From: Labilibaculum sp.
Lineage (GTDB): Bacteria > Bacteroidota > Bacteroidia > Bacteroidales > Marinifilaceae
NCBI GenBank assembly: GCA_016342745.1
Contig: JAEINT010000020.1
Span: 54,137 to 118,136 of the forward strand
DNA length: 64,000 nt
Direction of reading: 5' to 3'
This document shows, in pieces, positions 27,348-35,688 of the stretch (position 1 is the first letter of the stretch; each line of letters begins with the position of its first letter). Below the pieces are notes generated by a model. It saw only the letters and a program-made list of their open reading frames with translations, did no database searches and was not told the origin of the DNA. A program made the translations under genes and the position numbers.

Positions 27348-28361
27348 ATGGCTGTACTTCGTAAAAACTACTCTTTAAAAAACTATAATACTTTTGGTAT
27401 TGAAGCAAATGCCAAATACTTTTTCGAATTTGATACGGTAGAGGAAATTAACGATTTTCTTAGCAAGAACGATATCATTAACATTCAATATTTACTATTA
27501 GGTGGCGGAAGTAACCTTCTTTTTATAGAAGATTTTAATGGACTTGTTATTCATCCTAAAATAAAAGGCATTAAAATTATTGAAGAAGATGAAGAATCTG
27601 TTCTTGTACAAGTTGGAGCCAACGAAGATTGGGATGAATTTGTAGCATGGGCAGTTGAAAACAATTACTCTGGAATTGAAAATCTTTCTTTGATTCCAGG
27701 TGTTGTAGGAGCTGCTCCTATTCAAAATATTGGAGCGTACGGAGTTGAAGTACAGGAAGTAATACATAGCGTAGATGCTATTTCAATAGAAAGCAAAAAT
27801 TCTGTTGTATTCAGTAACATGCATTGCGAGTTTTCTTACCGAAACTCGGTGTTTAAAAAAGAATACAAGAATCAATTTATTATCACCCACGTTACCTTTA
27901 AACTAAGCAAGCAACACAATTACAAGGTACATTACGGCTCTATTGATAAGGAACTTGAAGCTTACGGCGAAATCAACCTGAAAAATATTCGTGAAGTAAT
28001 TATCAAAATAAGAGAAAGCAAATTACCCGATCCTGAAGTTTTGGGAAATGCCGGTAGCTTCTTTAAAAACCCGATTGTAGATAAAGCCCAAGCCGATAAA
28101 CTAAAAGCCAAACATGAAAATATGCCTTTGTATGAGGTAAACGAAATGGAAAGCAAATTGGCAGCAGGTTGGCTAATTGAACAATGTGGATGGAAAGGAA
28201 AGCAAATTGGCGATGCTGGTGTCCACAAAGATCAGGCTTTGGTTATTGTCAACCTTGGCAATGCAAAAGGTCATGAAATACTGCAACTCGCTAACGATAT
28301 CCGAAAATCGGTTCTTTACAAGTTTGGTGTGAAGTTGGAGATGGAGGTTAATGCGATATAA
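27348..28361 (+). CDS. murB: UDP-N-acetylenolpyruvoylglucosamine reductase
   Basis: 337 residues. The FAD-binding part shows NTFGIEANAKYFFEF and LLGGGSNLLF; then IPGVVGAAPIQNIGAYG, and the catalytic region LGNAGSFFKNP with the proton-donating Ser. The C-terminal domain ends with WKGKQIGDAGVHKDQALVIVN. These identify MurB, which reduces the enolpyruvyl group to lactyl to complete UDP-MurNAc in cytoplasmic peptidoglycan synthesis. The presence of the inserted loop and length fit the type I enzyme. It probably shares a transcript with threonine aldolase and ends at a clear terminator. Confidence 0.96.
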   Translation: MAVLRKNYSLKNYNTFGIEANAKYFFEFDTVEEINDFLSKNDIINIQYLLLGGGSNLLFIEDFNGLVIHPKIKGIKIIEEDEESVLVQVGANEDWDEFVAWAVENNYSGIENLSLIPGVVGAAPIQNIGAYGVEVQEVIHSVDAISIESKNSVVFSNMHCEFSYRNSVFKKEYKNQFIITHVTFKLSKQHNYKVHYGSIDKELEAYGEINLKNIREVIIKIRESKLPDPEVLGNAGSFFKNPIVDKAQADKLKAKHENMPLYEVNEMESKLAAGWLIEQCGWKGKQIGDAGVHKDQALVIVNLGNAKGHEILQLANDIRKSVLYKFGVKLEMEVNAI

Positions 28362-28719
28362 GTTAGCTCTTCCATTTTACGAACACAATATAAAGTAAAC
28401 CTTCGCTTAAAGCCGAAGGTTTTTTTATGCTATTTTTTATCATTCCATTCCAAAAAAAATCATTCATTCATCAAGTTAAATAGATTAAGATGCCTTCAAT
28501 ACTTCTATTTTTCTTTTATTAATTATAATCATTTTTCACTTTAAAGAATGATTCTAAACACCTTGTAGCTATTGCACTTCAACATCATTAACATTCAAAA
28601 AACTTACATTAATCACTGAATTACTGACGTTTAATTTTTTTATGTGAATTCTTATTTTTTAATTAAGTTGAATTTTAATATCACTAACCACATTACTAAC
28701 TAAGAAAACACAATTATTT
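28362..28719. other. 358-bp intergenic region
   Basis: Holds the murB terminator near its left end. The rest is AT-rich with no open frame I would accept and no consensus promoter that I can see for the metalloprotease gene downstream. Confidence 0.5.
28398..28427 (+). terminator. Rho-independent terminator after murB
   Basis: Arms AACCTTCG (28398-28405) and CGAAGGTT (28414-28421) followed by a run of T, 37 nt past the murB stop. Confidence 0.88.
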
Positions 28720-29778
28720 ATGAAAAGAATTCTATTTTCAGTAGCATGCCTAGTGCTTATACTAGGAGCTTGCCAGAAGAATGAAAATGAAGTCACTCCA
28801 AAACAACAAGAAATTGCTGTTGACATGAGTGATTTTTACGTTTACACAAGTGAAGAAAACACTACAAAATCAGGACATGTTCATGGTCCAAAGTGCGGAA
28901 GTATGAAAGTTTTAAACCAACAATTAAAAGATAATCCAGGTTTAGAAAATCGTATGTACGCAATCGAGAAACATACCAGAAAATTAATTGCCGCTAAAAG
29001 TTCTACTACCAACAAAGGCAAACCAGTTAAACCAGGTGATACTCCAGATCCAACACCTTACCAAGGAAGTATTACCATTCCTGTTATTATAAATATTCTT
29101 GAGGATGCTAATCACCCAGTTACCCAAGCTCACATCGATTCTCAAATTGATATTTTAAATCAGGATTTTAATGACCTTAACCCTGCAACAGGTTCTGTTC
29201 CGAATGAATTTAATAACGATGTTGCTAACGTAGACATTACATTCGTATTAGCGGACGTAATCAGAAAAACATCTACAAAAACAGCATGGGGTACTAACGA
29301 TGCAATGAAGTCATCAAGCCAAGGTGGTATTGATGCTACAGATCCGTCTACCTACCTTAACTTTTGGATTTGTGAAATTGGTGGTGGTATTTTAGGATAC
29401 GCGCAATTCCCTGGAGGAGCTTTAGCAACAGATGGTGTTGTTATTGGAAGTGATTACTTTGGTAGAAATACTCGTGGTGGCGAATATGGTTACGGAAGAA
29501 CTGCAACTCATGAAGTTGGTCACTGGTTAAACTTACGCCATATTTGGGGAGATGGTAGATGCAAACAAGATGATTTTGTAACAGACACACCAAGTTCTGA
29601 TGGAGCAAATTACGGATGCCCTACTTATCCAACTGTTAACTGTAGATCAAATGACATGACAATGAACTACATGGATTACGTTAATGATCAGTGTATGTAC
29701 ATGTTTACGAATGGACAGAATGATAGAATTAGAGCTATTTTTGCCGAAGGTGGTGAAAGAGAAAGCTTCGTAAACTAA
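28720..29778 (+). CDS. Lipoprotein zinc metalloprotease, pappalysin-like (M43 family)
   Basis: 352 residues. Lipoprotein signal peptide (FSVACLVLILGAC, lipidated Cys about 18) followed by the acidic stretch QKNENE, which may act as a surface-export signal. The catalytic site is HEVGHWLNLRH (His264, Glu265, His268 and the third zinc His274), and the downstream Met-turn is in MNYMDY. Spacing and flanking sequence, for example RTATHEVGHW and TDTPSSDG, match cytophagalysin/pappalysin-type M43B metzincins. Expected to degrade proteins or peptides at the outer membrane. No T9SS tail is present, so anchoring is by the lipid. Confidence 0.9.
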   Translation: MKRILFSVACLVLILGACQKNENEVTPKQQEIAVDMSDFYVYTSEENTTKSGHVHGPKCGSMKVLNQQLKDNPGLENRMYAIEKHTRKLIAAKSSTTNKGKPVKPGDTPDPTPYQGSITIPVIINILEDANHPVTQAHIDSQIDILNQDFNDLNPATGSVPNEFNNDVANVDITFVLADVIRKTSTKTAWGTNDAMKSSSQGGIDATDPSTYLNFWICEIGGGILGYAQFPGGALATDGVVIGSDYFGRNTRGGEYGYGRTATHEVGHWLNLRHIWGDGRCKQDDFVTDTPSSDGANYGCPTYPTVNCRSNDMTMNYMDYVNDQCMYMFTNGQNDRIRAIFAEGGERESFVN

Positions 29779-29805
29779 TCAATTAATTACCATATTAAAA
29801 TTCAT

Positions 29806-29832
29806 TAAAGACGCCTTTTGGGGCGTCTTTTC
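29806..29832 (+). terminator. Rho-independent terminator after the M43 protease
   Basis: Arms AAAGACGCC (29807-29815) and GGCGTCTTT (29822-29830) with a 6-nt loop and short T run; about 30 nt after the stop codon. Confidence 0.85.
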
Positions 29833-29908
29833 TATATTAAAAAATGTTGTATTCTTAACTAAGATAAAACTTCTTATCTACTCTTTTTTAATCAAGAACA
29901 ACTTTGCT

Positions 29909-30361
29909 TTACTTAGAACTTATCAATTCCTTTCGTTTACGTTCTTTACGGATACTTCGATAAATAAGCAAGGGTGCAATCCCAAAAATAAGTCCTAAAA
30001 TTCCCGTTATTATAGCTCCACCCCATAATGAAAAAATACCCGATAATCGTTCACTATTGGGTTTTGTCCGATCATAATATACATCAACCAATTCATTCTC
30101 TTCATAAGCCGCAGGATATGAATATTGCGAACTTGCATATATCATTTGCTCGCCAGTTACCGTTTTGTAAACAACTATTGGTGCATAGGTAACATCTCCT
30201 TCTGTATCCACAGATTCTATGAAGTCAACTACTTTACCTCTGGTTTTTTCAGCACTATTTAAAAAGCTACGTGTACTTAACACCACATATAATGACAATC
30301 CTAATAATAAAATAGATACTCCTCCAAAGACCAATAAAAACACTCTAAGATTCTTAGACAT
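29909..30361 (-). CDS. DUF3592-type membrane protein
   Basis: 150 residues with two hydrophobic helices (about 8-28 and 108-132) enclosing a domain with the DUF3592 pattern: TRGKVVDFI, YAPIVVYKT, and VDVYYDRTKPNSERL. Function of the family is unknown. It is the last gene of the minus-strand accessory run, 19 nt beyond the ankyrin lipoprotein. Such small membrane proteins can be immunity or accessory factors in toxin loci, but nothing in the sequence proves this. Confidence 0.75.
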   Translation of the reverse strand: MSKNLRVFLLVFGGVSILLLGLSLYVVLSTRSFLNSAEKTRGKVVDFIESVDTEGDVTYAPIVVYKTVTGEQMIYASSQYSYPAAYEENELVDVYYDRTKPNSERLSGIFSLWGGAIITGILGLIFGIAPLLIYRSIRKERKRKELISSK

Positions 30362-30380
30362 AGTTTTTTACAATTAGCAA

Positions 30381-31163
30381 TTACTCCTTACTTTCATGAA
30401 AATACAACATCCCTTTAAACTGATTTTTGCCATGTTTGGCGCCAATAGATTGCAGATATTCGGCAATGGCTTGTTGGTCGCGATAGGGAACCAACCAAAG
30501 TGCTTCTTTGGCTTTCGGATTGGCATAGGCCATGGCCCAATCTAGTGGACTATTGCCATCTAAAAGGCACAAGTTGATTTCTGCTCCTGCTTCCACTACG
30601 GCTTTTACCGTGGCTAAATCGCCTGCGTTGATGGCATGCCACAGTACCGTTCCTCCATAATCTGGATCTCCATTTCTAGAGTTGATATCCAATCCTAAAT
30701 TGACCAAAACAGGAATCATTTTCTCTCGACCGCCATTTGCGGCCATATGCAAAGCATTTAGTTTGATATCACCTACTGTTGCATGAACATTAGCGCCTTT
30801 TGAAGCAAGAAATTTTACAATTTTTACAGCTTCCATTTCCATGGAATCTATTTCTTCAGTACGACGCTGATCTTTCTCTCGTAAACATTTTAAAGCTCCT
30901 GAAGCATTAAGAAATGGAGTTGGATTTGTTGGTTTATTATTAAATCCTTTGTACTCAACATCAGCCCCTCTTTTCAAAACTTCAACTATATACATGTAAC
31001 TATTATTTCCCACGCAAGGTCTTTCTGTCAGATTCCACAAAGATTCAGAAAGTCTAATTTTATCAAATGTGTCATATAACTCTATCCTTTTTTCGTAATT
31101 GCTTTTTTCTTTACATCCAAAAAAAACAACTGCTATAAATAATAATACTAGTCCCTTTTTCAT
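30381..31163 (-). CDS. Ankyrin-repeat lipoprotein, candidate immunity protein
   Basis: 260 residues. Lipoprotein signal (VLLFIAVVFFGC, lipidated Cys about 17), then at least three ankyrin-type repeats: VKIVKFLASKGANVHATVG, LNALHMAANGGREKMIPVL with VNLGLDINSRNGD, and TVLWHAINAGDLATVKAVV with EAGAEINLCLLDG. Ankyrin repeats bind proteins. It begins 4 nt after a start-less fragment that looks like the tail of an effector, and it is exported. Periplasmic or membrane-tethered ankyrin proteins in this position are commonly immunity partners of secreted toxins; that role is inferred from context only. Confidence 0.7.
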   Translation of the reverse strand: MKKGLVLLFIAVVFFGCKEKSNYEKRIELYDTFDKIRLSESLWNLTERPCVGNNSYMYIVEVLKRGADVEYKGFNNKPTNPTPFLNASGALKCLREKDQRRTEEIDSMEMEAVKIVKFLASKGANVHATVGDIKLNALHMAANGGREKMIPVLVNLGLDINSRNGDPDYGGTVLWHAINAGDLATVKAVVEAGAEINLCLLDGNSPLDWAMAYANPKAKEALWLVPYRDQQAIAEYLQSIGAKHGKNQFKGMLYFHESKE

Positions 31164-31167
31164 AGCA

Positions 31168-31560
31168 TTAGATTCTAAATTTTATATTTCTTAAATTATT
31201 CAATTTGTCTTGTTGAGAGAAATCAACTAAATCATCAAGTAATATCATTTCTCTTCCTATATCTTCGTCTGGTTCCTCAAGTCCTTTCACAATCTTCCAG
31301 AACTCTTCCTTACTCCTACTACTCTCCAAAACAGCAATCACGGCATCTTCCTTATCTTCTTCCGAGAATCCCCCAAAAGCACCCGAACCATCATGGCGCA
31401 TATCATAAATTAAATTTACTTTCATTTGCCAAGTGGCATAGTTCCAACGTGACTTGGCATTTTTAGCACTCAAAACCGTAGCAATCGCCTTATCTTTAGC
31501 TTCCAACTCTTTATAATATAGATATACTTTTAACGAATGATAAAACAAAGATGATCCAGT
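31168..31560 (-). pseudogene. Start-less C-terminal fragment, likely remnant of a displaced effector
   Basis: An open frame of 130 codons runs from an in-frame stop (31561-31563) to the stop at 31168 with no ATG in its first 40 codons; only a TTG (31546-31548) could serve. The peptide is hydrophilic and helical, with MRHDGSGAFGGFSEEDKEDA followed by a helix and KEEFWKIVKG. This resembles one annexin-like or phage-tail-associated repeat, but weakly. The downstream ankyrin lipoprotein follows at 4 nt. The combination (truncated tail plus intact exported partner) is what an orphan effector-immunity cassette looks like after its 5' part is lost. It might still be translated from the TTG. Confidence 0.55.
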
Positions 31561-31612
31561 TTACAGCTACTATAGCTGATAATATTTTGAAATATAACTG
31601 TAGTCATTAGTA

Positions 31613-31996
31613 CTATTTATTCCAATCATATTTATAATAAGCCTTTATAAACACTCCATCTTTAACTTCTTTAACTTTTCCATTTTCACTATTAACCCAT
31701 ATCCCACCAGTATATGCATCAGGTATTTTAAGATGCACATAATTTGTAAAAACATAATGACCATCAATTATAAAATAAAATAAATGCGGTTGTTGTACAT
31801 TTTCTTTTTCAGTGTACTCAACCATTAAATCCCAAGCTTTTTCAGGTGTTACTCTTGACTTTTTGATAAATGATTCAAACTCCTCTGTTTTACAAAATAA
31901 AACTTTATTATTTTCTAAAAATTTTTCTTCTTTTGATTTACAACCAAGAAAAGTTAAAATTGAGATAATTATACCCATAAATAATATTTTTTTCAT
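31613..31996 (-). CDS. Small lipoprotein, candidate immunity protein
   Basis: 127 residues. Lipoprotein signal (LFMGIIISILTFLGC, lipidated Cys 19) followed by KSKEEK. The mature part is a small alpha/beta protein with no family I recognise (YFIIDGHYVFTNYVHLKIPD, GGIWVNSENGKVKE). The start lies 5 nt after the stop of the putative papain-like effector gene, so it is almost certainly cotranscribed with it. An exported partner directly behind a toxin candidate is the usual place for the cognate immunity protein. Function is inferred from position. Confidence 0.6.
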   Translation of the reverse strand: MKKILFMGIIISILTFLGCKSKEEKFLENNKVLFCKTEEFESFIKKSRVTPEKAWDLMVEYTEKENVQQPHLFYFIIDGHYVFTNYVHLKIPDAYTGGIWVNSENGKVKEVKDGVFIKAYYKYDWNK

Positions 31997-32001
31997 TTCA
32001 A

Positions 32002-33132
32002 TTAAGGTTTAAAATCAATTGATTCATTTTTAATAACTGTTATAATAGCCTTTTTATTCCTATGTTTTGACGACGTACTAAAAACATGAGTTTTAAAATC
32101 TTGCAATATACCAATAGGTTTTTGAGTCATTTCTGGAATATTAATTCCTCCAACTTGTAAAGCAGTTTTAACTGTAGTAGTACACTGTTCTCCTGTCCAT
32201 GGAAAAACACTATATCTTTTTAGGTGGTGATACCTTTCTTTCCACCATTTAATCATTTCATTAGCCTGATTTTCATTCACAAAAAATTCAATTTTATGAA
32301 CCTTCCCATATATGTATGTGGCATTTGGATAATTTCTTGAGCCAATAGGTTGTTCTAATCCTTTCCAATGTAATTGAATATGGTTAAGAACCATATTTAA
32401 GGTTACATCTTCAGGTTTGATACCTTTCCTGTTTGCAATATGATTTCCCCACCATGACATTCCAGGTGAATTTTTGAAACTAGGGTCATTTAACTGAACA
32501 ATATCACTTTTATCACCATCATCATTAAAATCTACATCGTAATCTTTTTCTGAATATTTCCCTGGTCTATTATTTGGACCATAATCAAAATATTTATTAC
32601 CAATTGCCATCGCAGTATGCCCCGCCAGTCCCTTTGCGCCCCAACCAGTTTCTAATGAATGAGGTAGCTCAACTAAAACAGTAATTTTCACCTCTTTTTC
32701 ATACAGTTTAAGAAAATCATCTTTATTTTCAGGAAATTCATTAACTATAATATCTCCATCAATATCAACTTTTATTTCAAAGTACGTCTCAACAACTTGA
32801 TCTTTCTCGTATTTAGCAGAATCGCTCCATTTTTCGTCAGTAATAAACTCAATCTCGGCTATATTACCATTAACGAATACGGTATATTTGCTTAAAAAAT
32901 CGTCACTATTAACAGGATCATAATCTTTAAGTTTTAGCTCCAACTTAGTCCCATCAGGAATATTCTTCGTTCCTATTGTAAATTTCACCTTCTCTCCATA
33001 ATAGGCCTCCTTAATGCTAACTCTAGATTTAGGATCGGACCAAAAGCCTCCAACGATTTCAGGAGAATCCATCACTAATCCCCCAGTTGAACCACTATTC
33101 CCACTATTATCTGATTGTGTAACTATAGCCAT
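32002..33132 (-). CDS. Putative T6SS cargo effector with permuted papain/NlpC-like domain
   Basis: 376 residues, no signal peptide. After a low-complexity start, residues about 25-145 form an Ig-like beta domain (EAYYGEKVKFTIGTKNIPDG). The C-terminal part has GLAGHTAMAIGNKYFDYGP (about 173-191) and, more than 100 residues later, WTGEQCTTTVKTAL (about 315-328). A His in the first motif and a Cys with Thr neighbours in the second, in the order His before Cys, is the arrangement of circularly permuted NlpC/P60 (YaeF/LRAT-like) cysteine hydrolases, which act on cell-wall peptides or lipids. Its ATG overlaps the stop of the upstream TssD-type frame (TAATG), so translation is coupled. The lipoprotein behind it is the likely immunity partner. 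Confidence 0.6.
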   Translation of the reverse strand: MAIVTQSDNSGNSGSTGGLVMDSPEIVGGFWSDPKSRVSIKEAYYGEKVKFTIGTKNIPDGTKLELKLKDYDPVNSDDFLSKYTVFVNGNIAEIEFITDEKWSDSAKYEKDQVVETYFEIKVDIDGDIIVNEFPENKDDFLKLYEKEVKITVLVELPHSLETGWGAKGLAGHTAMAIGNKYFDYGPNNRPGKYSEKDYDVDFNDDGDKSDIVQLNDPSFKNSPGMSWWGNHIANRKGIKPEDVTLNMVLNHIQLHWKGLEQPIGSRNYPNATYIYGKVHKIEFFVNENQANEMIKWWKERYHHLKRYSVFPWTGEQCTTTVKTALQVGGINIPEMTQKPIGILQDFKTHVFSTSSKHRNKKAIITVIKNESIDFKP

Positions 33133-33760
33133 TATGATCTTCTTTGTTTAATGGTTTTTAACTGGATTTTCATTATATCAGCAGTAACATTTACTCCTTG
33201 AATTAAATCATTATCTACAATAGCTCCATTGTATTCATAATCAATACTGTCATCACTTAAATCAAGATCTACTGATTTACCTACCATATCTCTGGTTTTA
33301 ACAACAAGATAAATGGTTTGATTTTTTTTAGGTTTTGCAAGAGCTTCACCTTGTTCATTTTCAAAGAAACATTCCAAAATCTCTGGATTTTCACTCACTA
33401 ACTGAGTAGGCTCCACATTCTGCATGCTTAAATCACTCACTTTCCAGTTTTTTTCGACTAGGGTTTGTCCATCCTGAACGATGATGGCTGGTGAGAGCTG
33501 AAGAACGCTGATCATGGGATCTTTACTTTCGTGATGAAAGTAATCGTGATGGCGAATGCAAAGCGTATCGTACAATTCGATGGTTCGACTTTTAGAAGCA
33601 AGCGTTACAGGAGAGAATTCCAACTTAACGTACTTCATCTCCAAATTACTGGCTCCCCAAGCATACAGATGCGTATTTTTAGGACTTTCTACCTCTATAT
33701 TGAATAATCCACCCAAAGGCTGAGTGGAGGCTGTACCATATGTATTTGTTTTTTGATCGA
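33132..33760 (-). pseudogene. 5'-truncated TssD (Hcp-like) gene with C-terminal adaptor
   Basis: The frame encodes the same core as the intact TssD at 37061-37768 (GGLFNIEVESP, HLYAWGASN, RTIELYDTLCIRHHDYF), but homology stops abruptly at 33760 and an in-frame TAA lies at 33762-33764. The first 22 residues of the intact protein, including the ATG, are missing. No ATG precedes the core; a TTG at 33714-33716 is the only plausible start. After the core a different C-terminal domain of about 90 residues follows (ECFFENEQGEALAKPKKNQT, then KSVDLDLSDDS), probably an adaptor matched to the next gene, whose ATG overlaps this stop (TAATG). So this is either a dead remnant or a silent cassette that becomes active when recombined onto an intact TssD start. 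Confidence 0.75.
33406..33760 (-). repeat. 355-bp direct repeat, copy 1 (TssD core)
   Basis: Aligns without gaps to 37347-37701; my hand count gives about 38 substitutions in 355 positions (about 89% identity). The first 140 bp on the left (3' end of the TssD core) contain only about six of these, so divergence is uneven. Both ends of the homology are sharp. Confidence 0.85.
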
Positions 33761-33922
33761 TTTACCTGCTTCAAGAAATATTTCTGGGAGCTCGCTTCTT
33801 ATTGTATTTATCTATTAAATCTTGATTCTCACCTAACTTAAATGCCAAACAGTTAGACTAACTTTGATGTATTCCTTGCTTCATTCCTGCAACATTAACT
33901 TCAAAAAATAATTGTAATCAAT

Positions 33923-34765
33923 TTACTCCAAACCAATTCGCTTTTTAAAGTCTTCTTTTAAATAAGGCTTGAGTTCTTCAAAAGAAAAAAAGTACCCCTT
34001 TACAAACCATTCTAAAGATTGAAATAACTTAGGTGAACTTGTTTCAATTAAAAAACACATACCTGACTTTCCTTTATCATTTTTACAAAAATATCCTTTA
34101 GGGCTTTTTTGTAAAGGAAAATTATCTTCATTATTTACAATCAAAAAAGATCTTATCGTATCTTTCCTACCTATAGAAATAGTAGAACTTTCTATTTCTT
34201 TCTTTACTTTTTTGTAAAAACTTATTTCAATTTTACTTAATAAGGGTAAACTTAAGGTATCAACCATTATATCATCAAACAATATCTCTTTTCCTGTTTT
34301 TGAATCCAAGCTTAAATAAGAAACACTTCTTTCCTCAGTTACATCTTGTGTCTCTGTTCTTAAAAATTCAAAACTTAATAAACCTTTATTATTGAACTTC
34401 GTTGAATACAAAAGTTTCGTGTTGTGCTGAATCACCAATCCTTTTGCTTTTAAATAATTTAACCGCTCTATCTCTTTATCGAAATACCCTTCAATTTCTG
34501 TTAGTGAATCGTTTATCTCCTTACTATTTTCAATTAAAGAGCTAGAAAACAACGCTCTTGCAATTGTATTATTTAAGCTTTCTAATCGCAATTCACCTTT
34601 GCTTACAAGCTTAGGTAAAACGTATTGATAAGAATAATTTTCATTGACAACAGAATCTTTAATTTCTGTAATTACAATCCTATCTTTACAATTATTATTC
34701 TGAGCTACCAATGATATGTGCATCAGCACAAATAAGACTATAAATAAACTAGTTGTTACTTTCAT
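33923..34765 (-). CDS. Secreted DUF3298/RsiV-like protein, candidate lysozyme-effector immunity protein (copy 2)
   Basis: 280 residues from the ATG at 34763-34765, which begins directly at a signal peptide (TTSLFIVLFVLMHISLVAQ); a longer frame starts at 34810 but would overlap the upstream gene. The pattern YLSLDSKTGKEILFDDIM, then SKIEISFYKKV, GMCFLIETSS and FSFEELKPYLKED matches the DUF3298 module of RsiV/PdaC-type proteins. It is a paralogue of the gene just upstream (34797-35624); both end in KRIGL. RsiV of Bacillus binds lysozyme directly. As these follow a GH19 lysozyme/chitinase-like effector, a neutralising periplasmic role is the best inference. Confidence 0.68.
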   Translation of the reverse strand: MKVTTSLFIVLFVLMHISLVAQNNNCKDRIVITEIKDSVVNENYSYQYVLPKLVSKGELRLESLNNTIARALFSSSLIENSKEINDSLTEIEGYFDKEIERLNYLKAKGLVIQHNTKLLYSTKFNNKGLLSFEFLRTETQDVTEERSVSYLSLDSKTGKEILFDDIMVDTLSLPLLSKIEISFYKKVKKEIESSTISIGRKDTIRSFLIVNNEDNFPLQKSPKGYFCKNDKGKSGMCFLIETSSPKLFQSLEWFVKGYFFSFEELKPYLKEDFKKRIGLE

Positions 34766-34796
34766 GAATAGATTTTTTAGGCTTAAAACATAACCT

Positions 34797-35624
34797 TTAT
34801 TTAAGACCAATTCGTTTTCTAAAACTCTCTTTAAAATAAGGCTTTAGGTCTGATAAAGGAATGAAAAATGAGTAAAAATAACCTTCTAAGTCTCTATAAT
34901 AATTCGAGAAATTTGTTTCAATATAGAACGCTATTCCATCAACTCCATTACTTGTTGACAAGTAACCTTCTGGTATTTTTTTTAATGGAAAATTAGCTTG
35001 ATTATACTCTATAACACTTTGTCTTATCTCCTCTTTCATATCATAGGTATTTGTTTCACTATTCATCTCTGCCATAACATATTCAAATATTTCCAACTCA
35101 ATTCTGGAAAATAATTGCAGTTTGAGTGAATCATTAAATATATCTGCAGTAGAAAACAACTCAGCTTTTTTTGTATCAATACAAACAGGAAACCGATATG
35201 AATTCACTCCGTTACTATGCCACGCATCAACATGGAAATTCCAACTAACAAAACCTAGTTTATTAAAACTCATTTCGTAAGAAGAATATACCTCATATAC
35301 ACCATCGTTTTCCTTTCTCTCATTAACACATTTTCGTTCTTTAGTAATCAACTCCTCAAGTGTTATGTTTATTAAACCATCTTCACAACACCCAAATAAA
35401 GGAGTATAGTATACAGATTGTGCCATTGCTAAACTCATTTTTCGTTCTTTATCCTTGTCTTTATTAAGTATCTTTGGCAATAAAAAAGAGCAATTGTAAT
35501 CCGATGTCACTATTGAATCTTTAATTTCAATCACTTCAACCTTTTCAATATTTGGCAACTGCGCCAATGCACAGTTTGTAAAAAGGCACATTAAAATTAA
35601 TTGTAAATAAACTGTTATTCTCAT
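34797..35624 (-). CDS. Secreted DUF3298/RsiV-like protein, candidate lysozyme-effector immunity protein (copy 1)
   Basis: 275 residues with a signal peptide (LQLILMCLFTNCALAQ). The region SYRFPVCIDTKKAELFSTAD, then FSRIELEIFEYV, GIAFYIETNFSNYYR and FFIPLSDLKPYFKES shows the DUF3298 order: a structured 'ID.K....L...DIF' strand, a middle helix, and a closing 'IP.SDLKPYF'. The upstream GH19 effector gene ends 64 nt before this start, and the paralogue follows about 31 nt after, so the three form one unit. DUF3298 is best known from the anti-sigma factor RsiV, which binds lysozyme. An immunity function against the GH19 enzyme is inferred, not shown. Confidence 0.7.
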   Translation of the reverse strand: MRITVYLQLILMCLFTNCALAQLPNIEKVEVIEIKDSIVTSDYNCSFLLPKILNKDKDKERKMSLAMAQSVYYTPLFGCCEDGLINITLEELITKERKCVNERKENDGVYEVYSSYEMSFNKLGFVSWNFHVDAWHSNGVNSYRFPVCIDTKKAELFSTADIFNDSLKLQLFSRIELEIFEYVMAEMNSETNTYDMKEEIRQSVIEYNQANFPLKKIPEGYLSTSNGVDGIAFYIETNFSNYYRDLEGYFYSFFIPLSDLKPYFKESFRKRIGLK

Positions 35625-35688
35625 GGGTTAAAATCTTATAAATAAATCTACTAGAATTGACAGATCACTCTACTTAAAGTTTCTACTT

